Of a stretch of DNA of 64,000 bases, positions 42,756-50,952 are shown one piece after another. Every line of letters starts with the position of its first letter. Within the stretch, counting starts at the first letter, position 1. A program made the translations under genes and the position numbers. The notes beneath the pieces are model-generated. The model was given only the letters and a program-made list of their open reading frames with translations. It was not told where the DNA came from and made no database searches. The DNA comes from an uncultured Hungatella sp. (GTDB taxonomy: Bacteria > Bacillota > Clostridia > Lachnospirales > Lachnospiraceae), in contig CAJUEJ010000007.1 of the NCBI GenBank assembly GCA_910585435.1, positions 110,248 to 174,247 of the forward strand. Direction: 5' to 3'.

Positions 42756-45329
42756 CTATTTGATCCGCCCGCAGCACTGCTTATATTTCTTCCCGCTGCC
42801 GCAGGGGCAGGGATCGTTGGGATAAATCTTCTGGACAGTTTTCCTCACCGGAGCCTTGGAAAGGCTTTCATCCCGGTTGGTGCCTGTCACCTTGGCTGCC
42901 GGTTCCCGCTCTACCTTCTGCTCCACACGGATATGGAACAGGATGCGCACTGTGTCTTCCTTCACGGCAGCTGTCATGCCGTCAAACATCTCATAGGCGC
43001 TCATCTTGTACTCCACCAGCGGATCCCTCTGGCCGTATGCCTGAAGCCCGATCCCCTGGCGCAGCTGATCCATATCATCGATATGGGACATCCACTTGTT
43101 GTCAATGACCTTCAGAAGAATCACCCGCTCAATCTCACGGATCTGCTCAGCCTCAGGGAACTCCGCCTCCTTGGCCTCATACAGCTTCACAGCCTTCTCC
43201 TTCAGCATATGGCTCAGTTCCTTCTTCTTCATGGTCTGCCTCTGCTGGTCGCTTAAGACAACCGGCTCCAAAGGAACAATAGGAAGAAGAAGGGAATTCA
43301 GCTCGTTCAAATCCCAGGTATCGGCCGTGGAGTCCTCGGCGATAGCCATATCCACCGCATGCTCCACAATATCCGCCACCATCTTGAGAATCACATCCCT
43401 CATGTTGTCGCCGTCCAGCACTTTGCGGCGCTCCGCATAGATGACCTCCCGCTGTTCATTGGCTACCTCATCGTATTTCAACAGGTTCTCACGGATACCG
43501 TAGTTGTTGTTCTCGATTTTCTTCTGTGCCTTCTCGATGGCGCTGGACAGCATCTTGTGTTCAATCTGCTCTCCCTCCGGCACTCCCAGTGCATTGAACA
43601 TGTCCATCAGACGGTCTGATCCAAACAGGCGCATCAGATCGTCCTCCAGGGAAATATAGAACCTGGACTCTCCCGGGTCTCCCTGACGCCCGGAACGGCC
43701 CCGCAGCTGATTGTCAATACGCCTGGACTCATGTCTCTCCGTACCGATAATCTTAAGCCCGCCTAATTCCACTGCCTTTTCATCCAGCTTAATATCCGTA
43801 CCGCGGCCGGCCATGTTGGTGGCGATGGTAACAGCCTTGTAGACGCCTGCGTCCGCCACGATCTCTGCCTCCAGCTCATGGAACTTGGCATTCAGTACCT
43901 TGTGGGGGATTCCCTTTCTGTTCAGCATCTTGCTTAACATCTCGGAAGTCTCGATGGTGATGGTGCCTACCAGCACAGGCTGTCCCTTCTCATAAGCTTT
44001 TTCAATCTCTTCCACCACGGCCTTGAATTTCTCTTTCTTGGTCTTATACACTGCATCGTCCAGGTCAATACGGGCAATCGGCTTGTTGGTGGGAATGGAA
44101 ATGGCATCCATGCCGTAGGTGTTGCGGAACTCCTTTTCCTCGGTTAGAGCTGTACCGGTCATACCGGCTTTCTTTCTGAATTTATTGAAGAAATTCTGAA
44201 ATGTGATAGTGGCCAGGGTCTTGCTCTCCCTGCGGACATTCACATGCTCCTTGGCCTCAATAGCCTGATGCAGGCCGTCAGAATACCGTCTTCCCGGCAT
44301 AATACGTCCCGTAAACTCATCTACAATCAGAACTTCGCTGTCCTTAACCACATAGTCCTTGTCTCTGAACATCAAATTGTTGGCCCGCAGGGCAAGGATA
44401 ATATTGTGCTGAATCTCCAGATTCTCTGGATCCGCCAGATTCTGGATATGGAAGAAATCCTCTACCTTCTTCACACCGTCCTCTGTCAGGTTCACCACCT
44501 TGTCCTTTTCATTTACAATAAAGTCCCCTGTCTCCGTGATGTCCTCGCCCATAATGGCATTCAGCTTGGTGAACTCGCCGGAGGACTCTCCTCTCACCAG
44601 CTGCCTGGCCAGCATATCGCAGACCTCATACAGCTTAGTGGATTTGCCGCTCTGGCCGGATATAATAAGAGGAGTCCTGGCCTCGTCGATCAATACGGAG
44701 TCCACCTCATCGATAATGGCAAAATCCAGTTCCCGCAGCACCATCTGCTCTTTGTATATAGCCATGTTATCCCTAAGATAATCAAATCCCAGTTCATTGT
44801 TGGTCACATAGGTGATATCGCAGGCATAAGCCTTTTTCCTCTCCTCCGCAGTCATGGAGTTTAGCACCACTCCAACCGTAAGCCCCAGAAATTCATGGAC
44901 GCTTCCCATCCACTCCGCGTCACGCTTGGCCAGATAGTCATTTACTGTTACAATGTGGACGCCCTTGCCTGCCAGGGCATTGAGATATGCCGGCGCAGTG
45001 GAGACCAGGGTCTTTCCTTCACCGGTTTTCATCTCGGCAATACGCCCCTGATGCAGAACAATGCCTCCGATAAGCTGCACCGGATAATGCTCCATGTTCA
45101 GTGTCCTTCTGGCCGCTTCCCTGACAACTGCAAAAGCCTCCGGGAGAATATCATCCAGAGTCTCCCCCTCTGCCAGGCGTTCCTTAAAGATCCTGGTCTT
45201 ATCCCGAAGCTGTTCAGCAGACAGCTCCATCATCTCCGAACGCATAGCCACGATCTTATCTACAATCGGATATATTAACTTCAGTTCACGTTCACTGTGG
45301 GTACCGAACACCTTTTCAATGAGATTCAT
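42756..45329 (-). CDS. secA: Preprotein translocase ATPase SecA
   Basis: 857 aa motor of the Sec pathway. Walker A MKTGEGKT (about 102), DEVDSVLIDEARTPLIISG (DEAD-type Walker B), TNMAGRGTDIKL and the RNQLRGRSGRQGDPG helicase motif (here DNQLRGRSGRQGDPG) are all present. The C-terminal zinc motif DPCPCGSGKKYKQCCG binds SecB/lipids in other bacteria. GGAGTGTGATTC precedes the start. It lies 35 bp upstream of prfB, the common secA-prfB order in Firmicutes. Confidence 0.98.
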   Translation of the reverse strand: MNLIEKVFGTHSERELKLIYPIVDKIVAMRSEMMELSAEQLRDKTRIFKERLAEGETLDDILPEAFAVVREAARRTLNMEHYPVQLIGGIVLHQGRIAEMKTGEGKTLVSTAPAYLNALAGKGVHIVTVNDYLAKRDAEWMGSVHEFLGLTVGVVLNSMTAEERKKAYACDITYVTNNELGFDYLRDNMAIYKEQMVLRELDFAIIDEVDSVLIDEARTPLIISGQSGKSTKLYEVCDMLARQLVRGESSGEFTKLNAIMGEDITETGDFIVNEKDKVVNLTEDGVKKVEDFFHIQNLADPENLEIQHNIILALRANNLMFRDKDYVVKDSEVLIVDEFTGRIMPGRRYSDGLHQAIEAKEHVNVRRESKTLATITFQNFFNKFRKKAGMTGTALTEEKEFRNTYGMDAISIPTNKPIARIDLDDAVYKTKKEKFKAVVEEIEKAYEKGQPVLVGTITIETSEMLSKMLNRKGIPHKVLNAKFHELEAEIVADAGVYKAVTIATNMAGRGTDIKLDEKAVELGGLKIIGTERHESRRIDNQLRGRSGRQGDPGESRFYISLEDDLMRLFGSDRLMDMFNALGVPEGEQIEHKMLSSAIEKAQKKIENNNYGIRENLLKYDEVANEQREVIYAERRKVLDGDNMRDVILKMVADIVEHAVDMAIAEDSTADTWDLNELNSLLLPIVPLEPVVLSDQQRQTMKKKELSHMLKEKAVKLYEAKEAEFPEAEQIREIERVILLKVIDNKWMSHIDDMDQLRQGIGLQAYGQRDPLVEYKMSAYEMFDGMTAAVKEDTVRILFHIRVEQKVEREPAAKVTGTNRDESLSKAPVRKTVQKIYPNDPCPCGSGKKYKQCCGRIK

Positions 45330-45452
45330 GAATCACACTCCTATGATTTCTCTTCTTTAAATTTATTTTTTGATATAATCCTATACATTGTATCACCAAC
45401 CCTGGTTTTATTCAACTAAATCGTCCTCTATTCACAAAATTTTTACTTTTCA

Positions 45453-45651
45453 GGACGGTGTAACTTTTTTTCTTACGGCAAACCTGGCATTTTGCACAAA
45501 AACAACCGTTCTTTTTTGGTTATCCACACCATCCACACAATTTCTCCCCAACCATCTCCAGACTTATCCACATAATAAATTCCTTTAACCTCCTATAAAA
45601 ATCAGTTGTACACCGAGTTATCCACATTATCCACATTTTTTTACACCGTCC
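45453..45651. promoter_or_regulatory. Cluster of four perfect DnaA boxes
   Basis: TTATCCACA occurs four times in the same orientation: 45520-45528, 45564-45572, 45618-45626 and 45627-45635 (the last two directly abutting). A near match CCATCCACA lies at 45529-45537. An 11-bp inverted repeat GGACGGTGTAA (45453-45463)/TTACACCGTCC (45641-45651) brackets the cluster. The whole 519-bp gap between secA and hpf is AT-rich with no gene. Likely roles are DnaA titration or DnaA control of secA or hpf; a second origin is less likely. Confidence 0.75.
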
Positions 45652-45789
45652 CCCCGTCCCCTAATTTTTTGTACACATATAATAAAATTCCTTTTTCTGC
45701 CACCTTTTCTCCTCAGATCCACCCTGCAGAAATTCAATAAACTTCAAAACTCTTTTCCTATAATTGTCACAAAATTGCAATGTTTTTCA

Positions 45790-45818
45790 TTGAATATTTT
45801 GACTATGTATGCTATACT
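45790..45818 (+). promoter_or_regulatory. Promoter of hpf
   Basis: TTGAAT (45790-45795), 17 bp, TATACT (45813-45818), then AAGAAGGAG and the hpf start. It fits a sigma-A promoter. Confidence 0.7.
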
Positions 45819-45848
45819 AAGCTTATCTCAAAAGAAGGAGTTGATTCT

Positions 45849-46379
45849 ATGCGTTATACAATTACAGGAAGAAATATGGATGTGACCCAAGGTCTGAAAG
45901 ACGCAGTGCAGGATAAGCTGGGAAAACTTGAGTGCTTTTTTACCCCGGATACAGAGGTTATCGTAACCCTCAGTGTCCAGAAGGACATGCAGAAAATCGA
46001 GGTTACCATCCCAGTGAAGGGAAGCATTATCCGCGCGGAGGAATCCAGCACCGATATGTATGTATCCATTGATCTGGTAGAAGAGGTCATTGAACGCCAG
46101 ATACGCAGATACAGAAAAAAACTGATCGATAAAAAACAATCTGCCCAATCCTTCTCCCAATTATTCATCGACGAATCCGAAGATGCTGAAAACGAAGAGA
46201 TCAGCATCGTCAAAACCAAACGTTTCGGCATGAAACCCATGTTCCCGGAAGATGCCTGCGTAGAGATGGAGCTTCTGGGCCACAACTTCTACATGTTCCA
46301 AAACGCCGAAACCGACCAGGTAAACGTAGTCTACAAACGAAAAAACAACACCTACGGCCTAATCGAACCCGAATTCTAA
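45849..46379 (+). CDS. hpf: Long-form ribosome hibernation promoting factor
   Basis: 176 aa from ATG 45849 (AAGAAGGAG 8 nt upstream; an earlier ATG at 45780 lies in the promoter). The N-terminal domain (MRYTITGRNMDVTQGLKDAV, about 1-100) binds the 30S decoding site. After a charged linker, the C-terminal domain (IVKTKRFGMKPMFPEDACVE onward) mediates dimerisation into 100S ribosomes. The full two-domain length shows it is the long type. It stands alone, divergent from secA, with DnaA boxes in the shared gap. Confidence 0.95.
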   Translation: MRYTITGRNMDVTQGLKDAVQDKLGKLECFFTPDTEVIVTLSVQKDMQKIEVTIPVKGSIIRAEESSTDMYVSIDLVEEVIERQIRRYRKKLIDKKQSAQSFSQLFIDESEDAENEEISIVKTKRFGMKPMFPEDACVEMELLGHNFYMFQNAETDQVNVVYKRKNNTYGLIEPEF

Positions 46380-46400
46380 AACCTTCCATATATAAATCTT

Positions 46401-46435
46401 AAGAGGCGCCCTCCCGGCCGCCTCTTACCTTTTTC
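46401..46435 (+). terminator. Terminator of hpf
   Basis: AAGAGGCG (46401-46408) pairs with CGCCTCTT (46419-46426), followed by ACCTTTTTCCC. Confidence 0.8.
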
Positions 46436-46455
46436 CCTTTCCTGCTTTTCCCAAT

Positions 46456-46515
46456 TTTTGCTTTTCCTGCTTTTGCTTTTCCTGCTTTTGCTTTTCCTGC
46501 TTTTGCTTTTCCCGC
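46456..46515. repeat. 15-bp tandem repeat, four copies
   Basis: TTTTGCTTTTCCTGC is repeated four times with one base change in the last copy, and degenerate continuations lie on both sides. It lies in the convergent gap between hpf and trxB. A minus-strand frame through it would read Lys-Ser-Arg repeats, but it has no ribosome site and is not taken as a gene. It may vary in copy number between strains. Confidence 0.8.
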
Positions 46516-46554
46516 TTTTTGCTTTTCCTCTCCCTAACTCCCGCTGAAAAAGTA

Positions 46555-46691
46555 GCTTCCGGGCATGTATGAAACATCTGAAGACCATTTTTCACGTCAG
46601 CACTTAGCGCACGTCCTTTGTGCGCTTAGTACTGCTACGTGAAAACCTGAGCGAGAGCGCGTCTGAAGATGTTTCATACATGCCCGGAAGC
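46555..46691. repeat. Long palindromic element C
   Basis: Perfect 25-bp arms at 46555-46579 and 46667-46691 (GCTTCCGGGCATGTATGAAA...), extended imperfectly outward by TGAAAAAG/CTTTTTCA. Inside is a CACGT...GCACTTAGCGCAC / GTGCGCTTAGTACTGCTACGTG hairpin and a GAGCGAGAGCG stretch, shared in type with element B at 24640. It lies between the convergent hpf and trxB and may help to terminate trxB. Confidence 0.75.
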
Positions 46692-46709
46692 GCCCCCCTT
46701 TTTCACCTC

Positions 46710-47624
46710 CTACCCCCTTAAATACCTCTCCACACTCCCAACCGCATTAGCCCCGTCTGCCGCAGCCGTAATAATCTGCCGTAGCTGCTTATCTCTCACA
46801 TCCCCCGCCACAAAAATCCCTGCCGACGAGGTTCTTCCATCCTCCCCTGCCACAATATATCCCTGGTTCATATTCACAATCCCCTGGAATGCCTGGCTGT
46901 TGGGAGTAATCCCTACGGCAATAAACACACCCTGAACCGCCAGCCCGTTTATCTCACCGCTTTTTACATTCCTCAGCCGGATCCCCTCCACCTGGCTCTC
47001 TCCCTGGATCTCTTCCACCACTGTATCCCAGAGAACCTCAATATTGTCCTGCTTAAAAAGGGTCTCCTGCAGGCTTCTGGCCCCCCGCAGCTCATCCCTT
47101 CTGTGAATCAGATACACCCGCTTACACATTCTGGACAGGAAAATGGCATCCTCCAGGGCCACGTCTCCGCCGCCTACAACTGCAGTAACCTTATTTCGGA
47201 AAAATGCGCCGTCACAGGTTGCGCAGTAAGACACTCCCATGCCTGTCAGCGCCTCCTCCCCCGGCACCCCCAGCTTCCTGTGAACCGCACCGGAGGCAAT
47301 CAAAACTGCCTTTGTCCTGTAGCTGCCATTTTCGCAGACGATCACTTTCCCTTCTTCGTCCTCCTCGATCCTTATGACAGTATCGACGGCAAAGACAGCG
47401 CCCAGCTTCTCCGCATGATCCCTGAACTTCATCCCCAGGTCAAATCCGCCGATCCCAGGCAGGCCAGGATAATTATCCACCTCATAGGTGGTTAAAACCT
47501 GGCCGCCGCTCATCATTTCTTTCTCAATAACCAGGGTTTCCAGCCTGGCTCTCTGGGCATAGATAGCAGCCGCCAGCCCTGCCGGGCCGGATCCAATGAT
47601 AATCAACTCATATATTTTTTCCAT
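46710..47624 (-). CDS. trxB: Thioredoxin reductase
   Basis: 304 aa flavoprotein that reduces thioredoxin with NADPH. It has the FAD site IIIGSGPAGLAAAIYAQRA, the redox pair CATC (SYCATCDGAFF, about 133-136), the NADPH-binding VVGGGDVALEDAIFLSR, and the C-terminal FAD motif GIFVAGDVRDKQLRQIITAAADG. It is a complete family-length gene. No thioredoxin gene is adjacent. Confidence 0.96.
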   Translation of the reverse strand: MEKIYELIIIGSGPAGLAAAIYAQRARLETLVIEKEMMSGGQVLTTYEVDNYPGLPGIGGFDLGMKFRDHAEKLGAVFAVDTVIRIEEDEEGKVIVCENGSYRTKAVLIASGAVHRKLGVPGEEALTGMGVSYCATCDGAFFRNKVTAVVGGGDVALEDAIFLSRMCKRVYLIHRRDELRGARSLQETLFKQDNIEVLWDTVVEEIQGESQVEGIRLRNVKSGEINGLAVQGVFIAVGITPNSQAFQGIVNMNQGYIVAGEDGRTSSAGIFVAGDVRDKQLRQIITAAADGANAVGSVERYLRG

Positions 47625-47650
47625 CTTCCATCCCTTCCTTATTCTCCTGA

Positions 47651-48799
47651 CTATCTGCTGTTTCGGCTGATAGACAGCAGCTTCTGTCTCAGTTCTTCTT
47701 CAATCCTTCCCAGCTCCTGCTCTGCGCTGCGCCGTTTTGTCCGTCCGTCCTCCTGAATCTTCAGTACTTCATCCAATGTATAAATAAGGCTCTTATTCGT
47801 CTCCTTCAGCGTCTCGATGTCCACGATTCCCCGCTCCGATTCTTTGGCTGTCTCGATAGTAGCCATCTTAAGCATCTCCGCGTTTTTCCTCAGCAGTTCA
47901 TTGGTGGTATCGGATACCTGCTTCTGCGCCCTTGCCGCCTCTGTAGAATGATTCAGCCCTACAGCCAGAACCATCTGTGTTTTCCACAAAGGAATAGTAT
48001 TTACCAGGGTAGACTGTATCTTTTCCGACATGGCCGTATCATTGTTCTGGATCAGGCGGATCTGAGGCGCCATCTGCAAAGACACCATCCTGGTAAGCTC
48101 AAGATCGTGAAGCTTCTTCTCAAAGCGGTTGCACAGATTCGCCAGATCATTGGCAGCCTGGGTATCCTCGGGAAGGCCGCTTTTCTCCGCCTTCTCCACT
48201 GCCTTTGGCAGCTCTGTCTTCATCGTCTCGTTCAGCTTCTTCTTCCCTGCCATAATATACATAGACAGTTCCTTCAGGTAAGACAGATTCAGATCATACA
48301 TGTGATCCAGAGTTGCCACGTCCTTTAAAAGCTGGATCTGATGCCCCTCCAGCATTTTACAGACCTGGTTGATATGAGTCTCCGCCTTCTCGTACTTTGC
48401 CTTCATACTGGATAGTTTGTTCCCGTTTTTCCGAAAAATACCAAGAAATCCTTTATCCTCTTCTGCCTCCATGGTTTTTAACTCCCCCACCATGTCCGTA
48501 AGCATCTGGCCGATCTCCCCCAGATCCTTGGTCTTAATATGCTCTAAGGCTGTCTCGGAAAAATCAGCGATCTTTTTCTGCGCCCCTGTCCCGTACATCA
48601 AAACCATATTGGAATTGCTAAGATCAATGGACGCGGCAAAATCATCCACCATTTTCTGTTCCTTGGGACTTAAAACCACCTCTGGTTCCTTCTTCTCCTG
48701 TACAGGCTCCGCCTTTTTTATGCCTGTCTCCTCCTGCTCCATGTCCTCAGGATACAGGGTCAATACCGGTTCCGCCACCTGTTCAAACTCACGCTCCAT
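47651..48799 (-). CDS. TelA/KlaA-family toxic anion resistance protein
   Basis: 382 aa, predicted cytoplasmic and mostly helical. ATG 48799 has AAGGAGGCACAGGT upstream. Typical family stretches are DDFAASIDLSNSNMVLMYGTGAQKKIADFSE (landmark near residue 60) and the C-terminal TNKSLIYTLDEVLKIQEDGR-like region. TelA proteins were named for tellurite tolerance, but in Firmicutes they are usually paired with XpaC-like proteins, as here, and probably act in envelope stress. Encoded last in xpaC-smORF-telA. Confidence 0.88.
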   Translation of the reverse strand: MEREFEQVAEPVLTLYPEDMEQEETGIKKAEPVQEKKEPEVVLSPKEQKMVDDFAASIDLSNSNMVLMYGTGAQKKIADFSETALEHIKTKDLGEIGQMLTDMVGELKTMEAEEDKGFLGIFRKNGNKLSSMKAKYEKAETHINQVCKMLEGHQIQLLKDVATLDHMYDLNLSYLKELSMYIMAGKKKLNETMKTELPKAVEKAEKSGLPEDTQAANDLANLCNRFEKKLHDLELTRMVSLQMAPQIRLIQNNDTAMSEKIQSTLVNTIPLWKTQMVLAVGLNHSTEAARAQKQVSDTTNELLRKNAEMLKMATIETAKESERGIVDIETLKETNKSLIYTLDEVLKIQEDGRTKRRSAEQELGRIEEELRQKLLSISRNSR

Positions 48800-48932
48800 A
48801 CCTGTGCCTCCTTTTCCTTTCCATGTACTCCGGGAATCCCATCGTGTCTGATTCCAAAAATACATCTCCATATGCTGCCAAAGTCTCTCTGTCTGATTGT
48901 GTCAGCTTCCGGCAGTTTATCTCAATCTTCAT
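48789..48932 (-). CDS. Small overlapping ORF between xpaC and telA
   Basis: 47 aa (MKIEINCRKLTQSDRETLAA..., ending in basic KRRHRYGA). Its ATG 48932 overlaps the xpaC stop by 11 nt and its stop overlaps the telA start region by 11 nt, so three genes would be coupled. The only ribosome-like sequence (CAGG) abuts the ATG, so initiation would depend on reinitiation. No family is recognised. It is supported by the neat double overlap rather than by homology. Confidence 0.45.
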   Translation of the reverse strand: MKIEINCRKLTQSDRETLAAYGDVFLESDTMGFPEYMERKRRHRYGA

Positions 48933-50061
48933 CCTGTCTGAAATCTGATGCGGTAAGCCCTTCCCTGGCCAGCATGGACTGCAGCACAGAGGCATCGCTT
49001 AAGACATCAAAGGTTTTATCCTGATAAAAATCATCCAGCAGCTTTTCAAATGCTCCGTTTATGGTATCCAGTGTATGCCGGATTTCTTTTTTCGCTCTTT
49101 TTACATTGTCCCCCGGAAATTCCACTGCGGCAAACTCCTGGTAGGAGGTCACCAGCTTTACGGTGGTTGGGAGGTAATATTCCATAAACTGATCCAGCTC
49201 CTCCACCTGATCCGGCTGCTTTTTCAGGGCTTCAAACAGCTGTTCCAGTATGGCATCCAGGCGCTCCAGTTTTCCTGTCATCTCCCTGTCAGGGATGGAT
49301 TCACGAAGCCTGTCCAGGGTTTCCATATATTCTCTGCCCCGGGCAATACTCTCCCCTGCCGGGCTTTTTTCCTGAATGTCCCACACTTCTCTTTCCCGGG
49401 TCTGCTTTTTCTGCTGCTCCTGCTGCCGTTGGATTAAAGAATCCTGGGTAAGCCTGTACTGCTGGTATGTCTCCTCATTCAGCAGAAGGCAGGTCTCCTG
49501 ATCATCCATCCTGGCGTCGGGAAGCATTCCCAGCTTCAGCATCTTTTTTAAATCCTTCCGGATATATTTCAGGCTTCTGGAGCTGTTTTTCTCCAGACGC
49601 TCCAGCTCGCAGTATCCCTTTCCATGTATCTTCAGTTCCTTTAAATACTCCTTAAGCCTTCCGATCCTGCAGTTATTTCTGATCCCCACAAAAAGCATCA
49701 CATAAAAAAATAGTGCAATGCTCCCCAGGGTTCCCACGGCCCACCATCCTGCAAAGCTTTGAAGAGGGATGGCCACCATTGCCGTCAGAACCAGGGCCAG
49801 CACACTGAAGCCTACGCTTCCAATACTTCCGAATACTGTAAAAAGGATTCCCGAAACCATGCCTCTCTTATTCACCCGAATCTCCAGAGGCTTTGGCCTG
49901 ACCTGAGGCTTTATCTGTTTCACTTTATCCAGGGCAGTATTCACCGTATCCCCTATAGCCTGGTTCAGCTGTCCGAAATCCATAGAATCCAGCGCGTCCT
50001 TAAACGCATTCCTGATCTGCTCCGGAATATCTTCCCTCTGCCCGTAATTCCGGTTTTCCAT
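48922..50061 (-). CDS. XpaC-like (5-bromo-4-chloroindolyl phosphate hydrolysis) membrane protein
   Basis: 379 aa. Two membrane segments (GILFTVFGSIGSVGFSVLAL and WWAVGTLGSIALFFYVMLFV, about 75-130) are followed by a long cytoplasmic helical part rich in Glu/Gln/Lys with coiled-coil character (about 200-330). XpaC proteins were named from an indicator-dye phenotype; the actual activity is not established. GGGGAGGAAGCAGG precedes the start. It forms an operon with telA. Confidence 0.83.
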   Translation of the reverse strand: MENRNYGQREDIPEQIRNAFKDALDSMDFGQLNQAIGDTVNTALDKVKQIKPQVRPKPLEIRVNKRGMVSGILFTVFGSIGSVGFSVLALVLTAMVAIPLQSFAGWWAVGTLGSIALFFYVMLFVGIRNNCRIGRLKEYLKELKIHGKGYCELERLEKNSSRSLKYIRKDLKKMLKLGMLPDARMDDQETCLLLNEETYQQYRLTQDSLIQRQQEQQKKQTREREVWDIQEKSPAGESIARGREYMETLDRLRESIPDREMTGKLERLDAILEQLFEALKKQPDQVEELDQFMEYYLPTTVKLVTSYQEFAAVEFPGDNVKRAKKEIRHTLDTINGAFEKLLDDFYQDKTFDVLSDASVLQSMLAREGLTASDFRQDED

Positions 50062-50135
50062 CCTGCTTCCTCCCCTATGTCCTTTATTATTTACCCTCTT
50101 AAAATCATATAAAGTGTACTACATTTTCTCTTATT

Positions 50136-50164
50136 TTGCAATTAGTTCAAAGATGGTGTATACT
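50136..50164 (+). promoter_or_regulatory. Promoter of the SDR gene
   Basis: TTGCAA (50136-50141), 17 bp, TATACT (50159-50164), about 57 bp before the start codon at 50221. Confidence 0.65.
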
Positions 50165-50220
50165 AAGAATAACGAGATAACTGCTTCAAAATATTCATAT
50201 GAAATAAAACAGGAGACACT

Positions 50221-50952
50221 ATGCCCAGAAAAACCGTACTCATAACAGGCGCCTCCCGGGGAATCGGGAAAGCCATCGCCGTAAAATTTGCCCGGGAACA
50301 ATACAACATAGCCATCAGCTGCATTTCCCGGGAGCCAAGCCTTATGGAGGTAAAAGAAGAAATCCAGTCCTGTGGCGTTCCCTGCCTTACATTCTTAGGC
50401 GATGCCGGGAATATGGAACACTGTACCACCATGTTTTCACAGATAAAGAACCGCTTCGGCACATTAGATGTCCTGGTAAATAACGCAGGCGTTTCCTATA
50501 TCGGCCTTCTCCAGGACATGACCTCTGAGGACTGGGACAGGATAATCCGCACAAACCTGACTTCTGTCTTTAACTGCTGCAAGCTGGCCGTACCTGACAT
50601 GGTATCCAGAAAGCAGGGGAAAATCATCAACATTTCCTCTGTCTGGGGCAGCACAGGCGCTTCCTGCGAGGCCGCCTACTCTGCCTCCAAAGGCGGCGTA
50701 AACGCCTTCACCAAAGCTCTGGCAAAAGAGCTGGCCCCCAGCAACATTCAGGTCAATGCCGTGGCCTGCGGCGCCATGGACACGGAGATGAACCGTTTTT
50801 TGTCGGAAGATGAGATGGCCTCTCTTCTTGATGAAATCCCTTCCGGGCGGTTAGGCCGGCCGGAGGAAGCCGCCGATCTGGTGTATTATCTGGCTCTGGA
50901 AAATTCTTATCTGACCGGACAGGTCATCGGTCTTGACGGGGGGTGGATATAA
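50221..50952 (+). CDS. SDR-family reductase, FabG/YmfI-like
   Basis: 243 aa short-chain dehydrogenase. NAD(P) site GASRGIGKA (about 10-18), NNAG (about 86), Ser in INISSVWGS, catalytic YSASK (about 152-156) and the C-terminal LTGQVIGLDGGWI are intact. The stretch GAMDTEMNRFLSEDE with LDEIPSGRLGRPEE resembles the YmfI group, which reduces the 5-aminopentanone modification on elongation factor P, rather than the fatty-acid FabG. No fab genes are nearby. Its stop overlaps the next gene by one base (TAATG). Confidence 0.85.
   Translation: MPRKTVLITGASRGIGKAIAVKFAREQYNIAISCISREPSLMEVKEEIQSCGVPCLTFLGDAGNMEHCTTMFSQIKNRFGTLDVLVNNAGVSYIGLLQDMTSEDWDRIIRTNLTSVFNCCKLAVPDMVSRKQGKIINISSVWGSTGASCEAAYSASKGGVNAFTKALAKELAPSNIQVNAVACGAMDTEMNRFLSEDEMASLLDEIPSGRLGRPEEAADLVYYLALENSYLTGQVIGLDGGWI

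Noticed and set aside
45520..45635. CRISPR array or chromosomal origin
   Set aside because: The repeats are 9 bp with uneven spacing and match DnaA boxes, so it is no CRISPR. No dnaA, dnaN or other origin genes are nearby, so a main origin is unlikely.
46376..46588. 70-aa Lys/Ser/Arg-repeat protein on the minus strand
   Set aside because: The frame is produced by the 15-bp tandem repeat, overlaps the hpf terminator, and has no ribosome site or family match.
50221..50952. Fatty-acid synthesis FabG
   Set aside because: The catalytic motifs fit any SDR, but there are no fab neighbours and the C-terminal stretch resembles the YmfI group; it is left as FabG/YmfI-like.
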